From positions 2,551,946-2,615,945 of the forward strand of contig NZ_OY780936.1 in assembly GCF_963675905.1 (NCBI RefSeq): DNA of 64,000 nucleotides. The letters are read 5' to 3'. This document shows, piece by piece, positions 51,339 to 61,245 of this stretch. Origin of the DNA: an uncultured Bacteroides sp. (GTDB taxonomy: Bacteria > Bacteroidota > Bacteroidia > Bacteroidales > Bacteroidaceae). Each line of letters starts with the position of its first letter. The stretch's first letter is position 1. Under the pieces are notes generated by a model. That model had not been told where the DNA came from, made no database searches, and was given only the letters and a program-made list of their open reading frames with translations. The translations under genes were made by a program, and so were the position numbers.

Positions 51339-54300
51339 TTAACTAATATTCAGCAGAGTATTAATTTTTTCTTTCAACAACAAAGCATTAATAGGCTTAG
51401 CCACGAAATCGTTAAAGCCACCTTCACTTATCTTGCTTCTGTCTTCTTCCGAAGCATAAGCTGTTACTGCTATAACAGGAATCTCCTTTGAATGCATTCT
51501 TATCTTTTGAACTAATTCATATCCATCCATAACAGGCATTTTTATATCTGTTAGAATCAGATCGGGCTGATGATTATTGTATAACTTTACAGCCTCTTCA
51601 CCATTCCAGGCATGAATAAATTCATATTCTTTGCCAAGAATAGCTTCCATTAATTTATAGTTACTATTGTCATCTTCGGCAACTAACAAAGTTACTTTTT
51701 CTGCATTACTTTTCAACACAGATTTCTTATCAGGATCATCGAAATATTCTTCTTCATCTGTATCAACCGGCTTGTAAGGAATAGTAAACCAAAAAGTAGA
51801 ACCTCTTCCCTCTTCCGAGTCAACACCGATTTCACCACCTAGTTTGTATACTATGGAAGCACAAATAGACAATCCCAATCCTGTGCCCTGAGCAAATGTA
51901 TTCAACTTTACAAAACGATCAAAAACAGAACCCTGTTTATTCTCAGGAATGCCACATCCTGTATCTGTTACATAAAAACGTAGTTTCTCTTCCAATAAAG
52001 TATATCCAAATGTAATGCTGCCCTGCTCTGTAAACTTGATGGAATTAGATATAAAGTTTGAAATAACCTGCGACAAACGATTTCTCTCTGTATGGATAAC
52101 ACATCTGGGTAACTTATCCTTGAATACTATTTTTACAGCATTCTGATCGACTTTCATGGCAGAAGCTTGTTCCATTTCATCAAATAAGGTATTAATATCG
52201 ACATCAGAATATACAAATTCCAATGTTCCGGCCTCAATTTTAGAAAGATCGAGAATGTCGTTAATAAGTTGCAGCAATAAATTGTTATTGCTTTCAATAA
52301 TACCAGCAAACTGATTTTCCATTTCGCCGTTATTTATATCTGCCAGAATTCTTGAAAAGCCTACTATAGCATTCAGAGGAGTGCGTATCTCGTGGCTCAT
52401 GTTTGCAAGGAAAGCCGATTTAAGACGATTTGATTCCTCTGCTTTCTCTTTTGCTTCAAACAAAGCCTGCTCTGTTTGTTTTCTCTTGGTAATATTGATA
52501 CCCGATCCTGTAACAAAAAGAATTGAGCCATCTTTATCACGCTCTGTAACCATACCTTGCAATTCATACCATTCGTAACCATTGCCATAAAAATTAAATC
52601 TGAGATCAAGGTCAATTCTGTCTGATTTACCTTCAAGAAAGTTACTGAAAGTTATAAATGCTCGTTCTGCATCATCTGGATGAGTAAGTAATAGTACATC
52701 ATCTATGGACTTTGTCAGGCTCTTCATTTCCGGCAAATAATCCTCATTTTTCTGATAATCATAGTCAAAAGTTATTGTTCTGACTCTTACATCCCATACC
52801 CAGGAAATAATTTCTCCCGCATCCATAACCATTGCCAACTGATTATTTGCTGTCTGAAACTTCCGTTGAATAGCTTTCAGTTCTGTAACATCCCAGCCAC
52901 TAAACAACATATATGCAGGAGCTTTATCTGTTTTTATAAGAACCTTAGATATATTAACCGAATGTAACTTGTTATCAGAAAAAAGGAATTCCTGTTCATA
53001 GGAAATAGAATGTCCTTCCTTCATTAGTCTTTTATCAATTTCCTGATGTTTTCTATATATTTCGGGAGAGAACAATTCCTTGTTAGTTTTTCCAATTGCA
53101 TCTTTTGATTTGATCAGTGTCATATCCTCCATCCTCTTATTCCAATAGAGAAACTTATTGTCAGTAAAATCTCTTACGCATATTGCTACAGGAATATTAT
53201 CAAGAATATTGGTGAAAAACAATTTCATCTCCTCATTTCTATTTTTCTCTTTTCTCAAAAACCATATTTTTGATAAGAGAACAGAAAAACAAATCAGCAG
53301 AACACTTACAAGAGATATTATAAGAATTATATTTTCTTCAAAGAAACTAGCAGGTTTATGCAGATATACAGCATCAGATGGGAAGTCCTTTTTGTCAAGT
53401 CCTGCTTGAATTAAATTTTGATAATTCAGATGAGCGTGTGGAAATTCAGCTAGCTGAAAAGGAATTTCGTTTGCATTCTTACCATTAAGAACCATATTTA
53501 AGACTTCACCGGATTTCTGTCCATAGTCTTCGCTGGTTGAATAATATCCTCCTGCAAAATCTCCAAAATTATCTCCAAAGTCAGTCAAACCAAACATCGG
53601 TAAAGCGGTAAAACTGCTAATCATCTTCTCCGCCCGGTTATTTGAAGAAAAACCAGTATTGCCATCTTCGTACCACCCATGATAAAGCAGACCGGTATTC
53701 TTATCCATTTCAGACAAAGAATTTAGCAACTTATTTGTAGAAAGATCTTTCTGGCACAACGAGATTTCCTTTAAATCAGGGAAATATTTCTTTCTTATAT
53801 ATTTAAATAGAAACCTGTTATAAGAACTGGTATACCTTTTATCGGAGATAAATGCGATCTTAGTCATTTCAGGCATCATTTTCTTCATCAGTTGTATGGT
53901 CTGTTTTATGTGTACAGGATGAAAAACGCCTGTTACATTAAAACCTTTATTTGCCTCCTTATAGGGTATAAGCATTTTAGAATCAATCTCTTTTCCGGAA
54001 ACAAGATTCTCGAGAGAAGTAGTATATCTCTTTGCCGACGTAAGCACAATTGGAATTTTTTTCCAGGATTCAGGTAGTGTATTACGATAAACAATCCATC
54101 CTGCTTCTCCAATTACAACAACAGCTTTAGGTTTTATTTTATAATCTCTATACAAGCTATCTGCTCTATGAGATACTTCCTTCATGGAAGAGAATCTGCA
54201 ATTATCAAGATATTCAATGCCGACAGATATATTTTTCTTATTATCAATTGATTTAATTATTTTATCTTGAATTTTCTCTGCCCACAAGTTTCCTTCATTA

Positions 54301-54413
54301 TACGAATTGATAATTAGAACATAATCTTTAATGGGTGCAGGTAGAGCTTCAATTCTTGTTAAGAAAAAGAGGAAAAAAAGAAGAAAAGAGTAAAAAAATC
54401 TATATTGTGTCAT
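51339..54413 (-). CDS. Hybrid sensor histidine kinase with substrate-binding-like sensor, PAS and receiver
   Basis: A 1024-residue membrane kinase. It has a signal peptide at 1-23 and a periplasmic region of about 30-345 that resembles ABC-type substrate-binding proteins ([17 protein letters not shown] and [20 protein letters not shown]), then one membrane helix near 365-388. Two PAS domains span about 400-650. The HisKA phospho-acceptor is His674 in [12 protein letters not shown], followed by the ATPase domain with [12 protein letters not shown], and a C-terminal receiver has Asp956 in LILTDIKMP. No DNA-binding domain follows, so the output partner lies elsewhere. The ligand is unknown. A TATGTTTG box at plus 54494 may be its promoter. 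Confidence 0.93.
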   Translation of the reverse strand: MTQYRFFYSFLLFFLFFLTRIEALPAPIKDYVLIINSYNEGNLWAEKIQDKIIKSIDNKKNISVGIEYLDNCRFSSMKEVSHRADSLYRDYKIKPKAVVVIGEAGWIVYRNTLPESWKKIPIVLTSAKRYTTSLENLVSGKEIDSKMLIPYKEANKGFNVTGVFHPVHIKQTIQLMKKMMPEMTKIAFISDKRYTSSYNRFLFKYIRKKYFPDLKEISLCQKDLSTNKLLNSLSEMDKNTGLLYHGWYEDGNTGFSSNNRAEKMISSFTALPMFGLTDFGDNFGDFAGGYYSTSEDYGQKSGEVLNMVLNGKNANEIPFQLAEFPHAHLNYQNLIQAGLDKKDFPSDAVYLHKPASFFEENIILIISLVSVLLICFSVLLSKIWFLRKEKNRNEEMKLFFTNILDNIPVAICVRDFTDNKFLYWNKRMEDMTLIKSKDAIGKTNKELFSPEIYRKHQEIDKRLMKEGHSISYEQEFLFSDNKLHSVNISKVLIKTDKAPAYMLFSGWDVTELKAIQRKFQTANNQLAMVMDAGEIISWVWDVRVRTITFDYDYQKNEDYLPEMKSLTKSIDDVLLLTHPDDAERAFITFSNFLEGKSDRIDLDLRFNFYGNGYEWYELQGMVTERDKDGSILFVTGSGINITKRKQTEQALFEAKEKAEESNRLKSAFLANMSHEIRTPLNAIVGFSRILADINNGEMENQFAGIIESNNNLLLQLINDILDLSKIEAGTLEFVYSDVDINTLFDEMEQASAMKVDQNAVKIVFKDKLPRCVIHTERNRLSQVISNFISNSIKFTEQGSITFGYTLLEEKLRFYVTDTGCGIPENKQGSVFDRFVKLNTFAQGTGLGLSICASIVYKLGGEIGVDSEEGRGSTFWFTIPYKPVDTDEEEYFDDPDKKSVLKSNAEKVTLLVAEDDNSNYKLMEAILGKEYEFIHAWNGEEAVKLYNNHQPDLILTDIKMPVMDGYELVQKIRMHSKEIPVIAVTAYASEEDRSKISEGGFNDFVAKPINALLLKEKINTLLNIS

Positions 54414-54862
54414 CGTATCGGTTTTATGTATTAATTATATACAAAAGCCTTTTCATTTGTATTTTTGCGAGCAAATTGGTCTTTTATAGAATGCAAACAT
54501 AAAAAAAACGACGAAACCTGTCCTATTCCATTAGCACTATTTTTCCGTATAATATCAAAATAGCACCATTAAAATATAATATCGCATTATTATATTGATG
54601 TTTCATAATCTGTTTCCGATTTCATTTTTAAGATAGAGCCGATTTTATATTAATTAAAAATAATTCATAGTTCATTTCATTTATTCACAAATGAAGACTT
54701 TTCCATTTGCTCATAAGATCTATTTTTGTGCATTTTTAAAGAATAAAGTTTTGTAGAATCAACTGTTTGAGTAAATTTGCAGGCTGATTATACAGCAAGT
54801 TATCATCCTGTTTGTTAGCTTACTTAATATGTGTATAAAATACTAATACTAAAATTAATAAC
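54414..54862. other. 449-bp divergent intergenic region
   Basis: Contains a candidate minus-strand -7 box TATGTTTG (plus 54494-54501) for the kinase and the plus-strand etfB promoter (54750-54779). TTCATTT ... AAATGAA near 54676-54694 is a small inverted repeat. Nothing else was recognised in the AT-rich rest. Confidence 0.5.
54750..54779 (+). promoter_or_regulatory. Promoter of the etfB-etfA-acyl-CoA dehydrogenase operon
   Basis: TTTG at 54750-54753, an 18-bp spacer, and TAAATTTG at 54772-54779, giving a leader of roughly 80 nt before 54863. Confidence 0.65.
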
Positions 54863-55735
54863 ATGAGTTTAAAGATTATTGTATTGGCAAAACAAGTTCC
54901 CGACACACGTAACGTTGGGAAAGATGCCATGAAAGCCGACGGAACTATTAATCGTGCGGCACTTCCGGCCATCTTCAATCCTGAGGACTTAAATGCCCTT
55001 GAGCAAGCGCTCCGTTTGAAAGATGCACACCCCGGTTCTACCGTAACTATTCTGACCATGGGTCCTGGACGCGCGGCAGAGATTATTCGTGAAGGCCTTT
55101 ATCGTGGTGCCGATAATGGCTATTTGCTAACCGACAGAGCATTTGCCGGAGCAGATACGTTGGCCACTTCTTATGCGCTTGCTACTGCAATACGCAAGAT
55201 AAAAGATTATGATGTAATTATAGGCGGTCGTCAGGCTATTGATGGTGATACCGCACAGGTTGGTCCTCAGGTTGCCGAAAAACTGGGATTAACTCAAATT
55301 ACCTATGCCGAAGAAATTGAAAAAGTAGAAAACGGACGAATCACTGTAAAACGTCACATTGATGGCGGTATTGAAACAGTAGAAGGTCCGCTTCCTATTG
55401 TTCTTACAGTTAACGGTTCTGCTGCTCCTTGTCGCCCTCGCAATGCAAAGTATGTGCAAAAATACAAACATGCTAAGACTGTGACTGAAAAACAACAGGG
55501 AAATCTTGATTATACCGATCTGTATGACACAAGAGATTATCTTAACCTCGCAGAATGGAGTGTTACTGACGTAAATGGAGACACTGCACAATGTGGTCTT
55601 TCTGGTTCTCCTACAAAAGTTAAAGCAATTCAGAACATTGTTTTCCAGGCCAAAGAGAGTAAAACTATTTCTGCTTCAGACAGAGAAGTAGAAGATCTTA
55701 TTGTTGAACTATTGGCAAATCACACGATTGGTTAA
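54863..55735 (+). CDS. etfB: Electron transfer flavoprotein, beta subunit
   Basis: A 290-residue FixA/EtfB protein that forms a heterodimer with EtfA and carries electrons from the acyl-CoA dehydrogenase encoded two genes downstream. Typical segments are IVLAKQVPDTRNV at the start, GGRQAIDGDTAQVGPQ for the nucleotide-binding loop, VKRHIDGGIETVEGPLPIVL, and the CRPRNAKYV signature. Some fermenters use such an ETF to bifurcate electrons; sequence inspection alone does not settle that here. It is first in the operon, 21 bp before etfA. Confidence 0.94.
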   Translation: MSLKIIVLAKQVPDTRNVGKDAMKADGTINRAALPAIFNPEDLNALEQALRLKDAHPGSTVTILTMGPGRAAEIIREGLYRGADNGYLLTDRAFAGADTLATSYALATAIRKIKDYDVIIGGRQAIDGDTAQVGPQVAEKLGLTQITYAEEIEKVENGRITVKRHIDGGIETVEGPLPIVLTVNGSAAPCRPRNAKYVQKYKHAKTVTEKQQGNLDYTDLYDTRDYLNLAEWSVTDVNGDTAQCGLSGSPTKVKAIQNIVFQAKESKTISASDREVEDLIVELLANHTIG

Positions 55736-55756
55736 TCACTAAAGAAAGAACTAAAA

Positions 55757-56776
55757 ATGAACAATTTATTTGTATATTGCGAAATAGAAGACGGCATTAT
55801 TGCCGACGTAAGCCTTGAGTTGCTTACCAAAGGCCGTTCTTTAGCTAACCAGTTAAAATGCCAATTGGAGGCAATTGTTGCCGGTTACAAATTAGACGAT
55901 ATTGAAAAGCAAGTTCTACCTTATGGAGTAGATAAATTGCACGTATTCGATGCAGAAGGACTTTATCCATACACTTCATTACCACACACTTCTGTTCTGG
56001 TAAACCTATTTAAAGAAGAAAAACCTCAGATATGCCTTATGGGAGCTACCGTTATTGGTCGTGACCTTGGTCCTCGTGTTTCTTCAGCTTTAACCAGTGG
56101 ACTAACAGCCGACTGTACTGCTCTTGAAATTGGTGATCACGAAGAAAAGAAAGAAGGCAAGGTTTATAAAGATCTTCTTTATCAAATCCGTCCTGCTTTT
56201 GGTGGTAACATTGTTGCTACAATCGTTAACCCTGAACACCGCCCACAGATGGCAACCGTTCGTGAAGGTGTAATGAAAAAGCAGATCCTTTCTGCTGATT
56301 ATAAAGGAAAAGTAATCCGCCACGAAGTTGGTAAATATGTAGCAGATGCTGACTATGTAGTAAAGGTTATTGAACGCCACATAGAAAAATCAAAAACAAA
56401 TATTAAGGGAGCTCCTATCGTTGTAGCCGGAGGTTACGGTGTTGGCTCTAAAGATAACTTTAAGTTACTTTTCGATCTTGCTAAAGTACTGAACGGAGAA
56501 GTTGGTGCTTCACGTGCTGCTGTTGATGCAGGATTTGCAGAACATGATCGTCAGATTGGTCAGACCGGTGTAACCGTTCGTCCTAAACTGTATATCGCTT
56601 GCGGTATCTCAGGTCAGATTCAGCACATTGCAGGTATGCAGGAAAGCTCTATGATTATCTCTATTAATAATGATCCGGACGCACCAATCAACACAATAGC
56701 AGACTATGTTATCAACGGAACAGTAGAAGAAGTTGTGCCGAAGATGATTAAGTACTATAAACAAAATTCGAAGTAG
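55757..56776 (+). CDS. etfA: Electron transfer flavoprotein, alpha subunit
   Basis: A 339-residue FixB/EtfA protein. The C-terminal FAD-binding signature is clear: GASRAAVDAGFAEHDRQIGQTG and KLYIACGISGQIQHIAGM, with the final INNDPDAPINTIADYVI. The N-terminal half binds AMP or a second FAD depending on the subtype. It lies 21 bp after etfB and 4 bp before the acyl-CoA dehydrogenase gene, so the three are translated as a unit. Confidence 0.95.
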   Translation: MNNLFVYCEIEDGIIADVSLELLTKGRSLANQLKCQLEAIVAGYKLDDIEKQVLPYGVDKLHVFDAEGLYPYTSLPHTSVLVNLFKEEKPQICLMGATVIGRDLGPRVSSALTSGLTADCTALEIGDHEEKKEGKVYKDLLYQIRPAFGGNIVATIVNPEHRPQMATVREGVMKKQILSADYKGKVIRHEVGKYVADADYVVKVIERHIEKSKTNIKGAPIVVAGGYGVGSKDNFKLLFDLAKVLNGEVGASRAAVDAGFAEHDRQIGQTGVTVRPKLYIACGISGQIQHIAGMQESSMIISINNDPDAPINTIADYVINGTVEEVVPKMIKYYKQNSK

Positions 56777-56780
56777 TAAA

Positions 56781-58484
56781 ATGGCAAACTTATATTTAGA
56801 TACACCAGAACTAAAGCATTATCTCAATCATCCATTGATGAAGAGAATTGTTGAACTCAAAGAGCGCAACTATGCTGACAAAGATAAATTTGATTATGCT
56901 CCTGTAGATTTCGAGGACGCAATGGACAGCTACGATAAGGTACTGGAAATTGTTGGTGAAATCTGTTCGGAAGTAATTGCACCAAACGCAGAAGATGTAG
57001 ACCATGAAGGTCCTCAGGTTATCAATAACCGTGTGAAATATGCAAACGGTACTGCCATTAACCTTCAGGCATTGACAGATGCTGGTTTAATGGGTGTTGC
57101 TATGCCTCGTCGTTTCGGTGGACTTAACTTCTCTACTGTACCTTACATGATGGCAGCCGACATGGTTTCTACCTGCGATGCAGGTTTCGAAAACCTTTGG
57201 GGATTGCAGGATTGTGCAGAGACTCTTTATGAGTTTGGTAATGAAGACCAGAAGATGCGTTATATTCCTCGCGTTTGCGCTGGTGAAACAATGTCTATGG
57301 ACCTTACCGAACCAGATGCAGGTTCTGACCTTCAGGCTGTAATGCTAAGAGCTTCTTTCTGCGAAAAAGATAACTGCTGGTACCTGAACGGTGTAAAACG
57401 TTTCATTACTAATGGTGATGCTGACATTCACTTGGTACTTGCTCGTTCTGAAGAAGGAACACATGATGGTCGTGGTCTTTCCATGTTCATCTACGACAAG
57501 AAAAACGGCGGTGTAAATGTTCGTCGTATTGAAAACAAGATGGGTATCAAAGGTTCTCCTACTTGCGAATTAGTATTTAAAAACGCTAAAGCTGAACTTT
57601 GCGGTGATCGCAAACTTGGTTTGATTAAATACGTAATGGCTTTGATGAACGGTGCTCGTTTGGGTATCGCTGCTCAGTCAGTAGGTATTTCCCAAGCTGC
57701 ATACAATGAAGCTTTGGCTTATGCTAAGGATCGTAAACAGTTTGGTAAGGCAATTATTGAATTCCCTGCTGTATATGAGATTATTTCATTAATGAAAGCC
57801 AAACTGGATGCTTCTCGTACACTTTTATATGAAACTTCTCGTTTTGTAGACATTTACAAATGTCTGGATGATATTTCAAAAGAACGCAAACTTACTCCGG
57901 AAGAAAGAACTGAACAAAAGACTTTCTCTAAATTTGCTGACTGCTTTACTCCGCTGGTTAAAGGTATAGGTAGTGAGTTCTCTAATCAGAATGCTTACGA
58001 CTGTATCCAGATTCACGGTGGTTCTGGTTTCATGAAAGATTATGCTTGCGAACGTATCTATCGCGATGCACGTATCACAAGTATTTACGAAGGAACTACT
58101 CAGCTTCAGGTTGTAGCTGCTATCCGTTACGTAACGAATGGTACTTACCTTACTCGCCTGAAAGAGTACGAAACAATGCCTCTTGCTCCGGGATTCGAAG
58201 GTTTGCGTAACCGCTTGAAGGCTATGACTGAGAAATATGCTGTTGCAGTTGAAAAGATTGTAGCTACTAAAGATCAGGAATTGCTAGACTTTATGGCTCG
58301 CAGATTAGTTGAAATGGCTGCTTATAATGTTATGGCTTACCTTTTAGTGCAGGATGCTTCTAAATGTGACTCATTTACTGAATCGGCACATGTATTTGTA
58401 AGATACGCCGAAGGTGAAATTGACAAACATGCTCAATTTATCAACAAATTTGATGTTGAAGAGTTAGCTTATTACAGAAAGTAA
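56781..58484 (+). CDS. Acyl-CoA dehydrogenase (extended form)
   Basis: A 567-residue FAD enzyme that oxidises an acyl-CoA to the enoyl-CoA and passes electrons to the ETF encoded upstream. Core motifs are in order: TEPDAGSDLQAVMLRA, FITNGDADIHLVLARS, KMGIKGSPTCELVF, YAKDRKQFGKAI, and the active-site SIYEGTTQLQ with Glu437 as candidate catalytic base. At 567 residues it is longer than standard acyl-CoA dehydrogenases (about 380) and has an N-terminal extension and an extra C-terminal helical domain of about 120 residues. In anaerobes such an ETF-dehydrogenase unit can work reductively on enoyl-CoA during fermentation. The preferred chain length is not evident. Confidence 0.92.
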   Translation: MANLYLDTPELKHYLNHPLMKRIVELKERNYADKDKFDYAPVDFEDAMDSYDKVLEIVGEICSEVIAPNAEDVDHEGPQVINNRVKYANGTAINLQALTDAGLMGVAMPRRFGGLNFSTVPYMMAADMVSTCDAGFENLWGLQDCAETLYEFGNEDQKMRYIPRVCAGETMSMDLTEPDAGSDLQAVMLRASFCEKDNCWYLNGVKRFITNGDADIHLVLARSEEGTHDGRGLSMFIYDKKNGGVNVRRIENKMGIKGSPTCELVFKNAKAELCGDRKLGLIKYVMALMNGARLGIAAQSVGISQAAYNEALAYAKDRKQFGKAIIEFPAVYEIISLMKAKLDASRTLLYETSRFVDIYKCLDDISKERKLTPEERTEQKTFSKFADCFTPLVKGIGSEFSNQNAYDCIQIHGGSGFMKDYACERIYRDARITSIYEGTTQLQVVAAIRYVTNGTYLTRLKEYETMPLAPGFEGLRNRLKAMTEKYAVAVEKIVATKDQELLDFMARRLVEMAAYNVMAYLLVQDASKCDSFTESAHVFVRYAEGEIDKHAQFINKFDVEELAYYRK

Positions 58485-58506
58485 TCTGATAATTCATAAA
58501 TAATAT

Positions 58507-58546
58507 TGGAAGAAGGTGTCTCAAAAGGATGCCTTCTTTCTTTTGT
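58507..58546 (+). terminator. Terminator of the etf operon
   Basis: AGAAGG ... CCTTCT with an inner imperfect match (GTC/GAT region) followed by TTCTTTTGT. It lies about 25 bp past the stop at 58484. Confidence 0.7.
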
Positions 58547-58600
58547 AACAAGACTCTGGTTATACTTTTAAAGAAGTACTAGACATGTTTATATTCTCTT

Positions 58601-58694
58601 GTACAAAAGATTGCATTCTTCTGTACAAAAGATTGCATTCTTCTGTACAAAAGAATTAATTGTTCTGTACAAAAGAATACAATCTTTTGTACAA
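58601..58694. repeat. Five-unit GTACAA array with exact 22-bp period
   Basis: GTACAA occurs at 58601, 58623, 58645, 58667 and 58689. Units 1 and 2 are identical 22-mers (GTACAAAAGATTGCATTCTT then CT). Units 3 and 4 keep GTACAAAAGA and change the rest. Unit 4 runs into an inverted copy, so 58667-58692 is a 26-bp perfect palindrome (GTACAAAAGA-ATACAA-TCTTTTGTAC, the middle being the loop). The array sits between convergent genes, after the etf terminator. Confidence 0.9.
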
Positions 58695-58789
58695 CAATTC
58701 AAAATCATTATTCCAAGGAATTAAAATACCCCGAGGGAAAGTAAAATAAGCAGCTCTATAGCCATAGAGGATTAAAGATACATTTATTA

Positions 58790-61135
58790 TTAAACCGCAG
58801 TAATAATCTTACTAATGGAAGGTAAAGTAAAAAAGAACTTGCTTCCTTCATCTTTAATGCTTTCAACCCTTATACTCCCACCATTCCTCTTAACAAAGTC
58901 CTGGCAAAGAACAAGCCCTAACCCCGATCCTTTTTCATTGTTTGTACCATAGGTGGTATGAAACTGGTTGTCCGTAAACAGCTTATCGGCCATTTCCTTA
59001 GACATACCTACCCCATTATCTGCAATCTCAACTTCAATAAAGCCATCTTGCTCTGATAAACCAACCTTGATTAAACCATTTGTACGAGTGAATTTTATTG
59101 CATTCGACAAAAGGTTACGGATAACCAGATTTATCATATTGTAATCGGCATAAGCTGTATAATTAGTATTTGCCTCAAACTTAATCTGAATTGATTTTTG
59201 TCCTGCAGTTCCTGATAACAATGATATGTTATCTTTTACCAGCTTATTAATAATAATGGTTCCTGGATTATATACAATTTCGCTTCGCTGCGATCTTGAC
59301 CAGTTAAGTAAATTCTCCAATAAATAGAACGTATTCTTTGACATATCTTTCAAGTCATTAAGAAGAGCATTTTCCATTTCGGGAGTAATTTCCATATCGC
59401 TTGTAAGGAGCTCAATGACTTGCATAAAACTGCCTACAGGGCCTCGAAGGTCATGCGCAATTATAGAGAAAAGCTTATCCTTCGTTGTCAGAAGTCTTTT
59501 TAATTGTTCTTCATTTTCCTTTTGCTTACTGATATCAATAAGAGTACCAATAGCTCGGGTTGCCGTTCCTTCTTCATCCCTCTCAATAATTTTGCCATGA
59601 TTCAGAATCCATTTTTCCTTACCCGACTTGCCTAGTACCCGGAAAGTAGCTTCAAAATAATCTATCTTACTTTTCTTGTGAGCTATAAAGAGTTGAGATA
59701 CCCAGCCCCAGTCATCAGGATGAACAAGTTTCTGCCATTTATGCCCTTTTCCTAATGACTCATCAAGATCCTGATCTATTATCTCATAACCAATATTAGT
59801 AAAGTAAATCACATCTGTCAGGAGATCCCAGTCCCACATTCCCTCTCTTGCGCCATCCAGAGCAAGTCTTAATCGCATTTCACTATTCTGAAACTGATTC
59901 AGATATAATTTTCGTTCGAGTGCATTTGCTATATTGCCTGTAACCGTTTTAAGCAGACTAATTTCTTCTTCCAGCCATAATCTATTGTGAAGACAATCAT
60001 CTAAACCAACAAATCCCCATAGACGATTCTGGATATAAAGTGGATAAAGCAATATTGATTTTATTCCAAAAAGATTGAACACTGAAGCAATATCCTGAGG
60101 AAGTTCTTTAATATCAGTTGAAAAAAGATGTCCCTCACTATTTATAATTTTAATCCACGAAGGTGTATTCTCAAAAGAAAACTTTTGAAGTGCCTCTTTT
60201 TTGCCAGCTATTCCTTCATTACACCATTCAAACGTATTTGTGGTAAATAGTTCATTGGGAGTGTTTTCGTAGATTGAAACACGGCTTACATTAGTATGCT
60301 GTCCAATTAGCCGCAAAACTACATTTATAATATCATCAAAGTTATCGGACTTATTAAGTAACTGAGTGATATTGGCCAGCAACTTCTGCTGATTTCCAAG
60401 CTTCTTCAGTTTCTCTTCCATCTGCTTTCTTTGAGTAATGTTGGTCGCAGCAACAAGCATATACTCATTATTCTGTATTTTAATCTGTTCGAACGAAAAC
60501 AGGCAGACTATCCGTTCACCCGACTTACTTCTGATAGTTAGTTCTCCTTTAACAGAATCTTTGCCGTTAGATCTTGCAAGCAGTTTCTTTATTTGTTCAC
60601 TATCATAAAACAAATTTAATTCCTGAACCGTTTTACCAGATACTTCGTCCAAAGAGTAGCCTATATTCTCAAGAAAAGCAGTATTTGCATTAAAAATTAT
60701 TCCCGTATTAACCGACCCTATTGCCATCATTACCTGAGAACTATTAAATATGCTGAAAAAGACTTCCTTCGAGAAGTGCTCAACAGATAGATTGGTGCTG
60801 ACTACCGCAATAACATTTTCTTCATTCCACCATCCGAAATAGAACTTGGTATCGACAGGTATTATTCCTTTATCCTTTTTTATGAATGGGTATGGGCATG
60901 AAGTTATATCACCTTTAATGACCAAAGGCATAGTCATACCAGATTTTACTTTGTATTCATCCGGAAAAACAGCAGAAAAGTGCTTTCCTTTGAGTTCATT
61001 AAGAGAATATTTGAGTACATTATTAACTGCAAAATTTGTTGTAATAATGTTACCATCCATATTTAGTATGAATAAGAAATCAAACTCATTACTTAACAGT
61101 TCTTTTAGTTGGCTTTCGGGAATAAAATTCATCAT
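58790..61135 (-). CDS. Soluble PAS/GAF sensor histidine kinase
   Basis: A 781-residue kinase with no membrane segment. Two N-terminal PAS domains (residues about 10-240, the second near FSIFNSSQVMMAIGSVNTG) are followed by a GAF domain (about 245-415, with IKSILLYPLYIQNRLWGFVG), a third PAS with PAC (about 425-545, AREGMWDWDLLTD), HisKA with His561 in FSIIAHDLRGP, and an ATPase domain ending in GLGLVLCQDFVKRNGG. No receiver is attached, so a separate response regulator must exist outside the window. Its signal may be redox or a small molecule inside the cell. It is convergent with the etf operon across the 22-bp array. Confidence 0.92.
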   Translation of the reverse strand: MMNFIPESQLKELLSNEFDFLFILNMDGNIITTNFAVNNVLKYSLNELKGKHFSAVFPDEYKVKSGMTMPLVIKGDITSCPYPFIKKDKGIIPVDTKFYFGWWNEENVIAVVSTNLSVEHFSKEVFFSIFNSSQVMMAIGSVNTGIIFNANTAFLENIGYSLDEVSGKTVQELNLFYDSEQIKKLLARSNGKDSVKGELTIRSKSGERIVCLFSFEQIKIQNNEYMLVAATNITQRKQMEEKLKKLGNQQKLLANITQLLNKSDNFDDIINVVLRLIGQHTNVSRVSIYENTPNELFTTNTFEWCNEGIAGKKEALQKFSFENTPSWIKIINSEGHLFSTDIKELPQDIASVFNLFGIKSILLYPLYIQNRLWGFVGLDDCLHNRLWLEEEISLLKTVTGNIANALERKLYLNQFQNSEMRLRLALDGAREGMWDWDLLTDVIYFTNIGYEIIDQDLDESLGKGHKWQKLVHPDDWGWVSQLFIAHKKSKIDYFEATFRVLGKSGKEKWILNHGKIIERDEEGTATRAIGTLIDISKQKENEEQLKRLLTTKDKLFSIIAHDLRGPVGSFMQVIELLTSDMEITPEMENALLNDLKDMSKNTFYLLENLLNWSRSQRSEIVYNPGTIIINKLVKDNISLLSGTAGQKSIQIKFEANTNYTAYADYNMINLVIRNLLSNAIKFTRTNGLIKVGLSEQDGFIEVEIADNGVGMSKEMADKLFTDNQFHTTYGTNNEKGSGLGLVLCQDFVKRNGGSIRVESIKDEGSKFFFTLPSISKIITAV

Positions 61136-61158
61136 ATTTTTCTGATAGTTATAAGGTC

Positions 61159-61174
61159 ACGTCATGTTTGACGT
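61159..61174. promoter_or_regulatory. Perfect inverted repeat ACGTCA-TGTT-TGACGT
   Basis: A 6-4-6 palindrome 24 bp upstream of the PAS kinase start at 61135 and downstream of the ltaE terminator. It is a plausible operator for the kinase gene; the cognate regulator is unknown. Confidence 0.4.
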
Positions 61175-61186
61175 AAATATATAAAA

Positions 61187-61224
61187 AATGAACCTAAATG
61201 TCACTACTAACATCTAGATTCATT
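61187..61224 (-). terminator. Terminator of the threonine aldolase gene
   Basis: On the minus strand AATGAATCTAGATGT pairs with ACATTTAGGTTCATT at 13 of 15 positions, followed by TTTTTTATAT. It lies about 22 bp past the stop at 61246. Confidence 0.75.
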
Positions 61225-61245
61225 AAAAAACAATTCAAAATATTA

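Noticed and set aside
58601-58694. CRISPR-like repeat or IS end
   Set aside because: Units are contiguous 22-mers without unique spacers, and no transposase or target duplication is seen.
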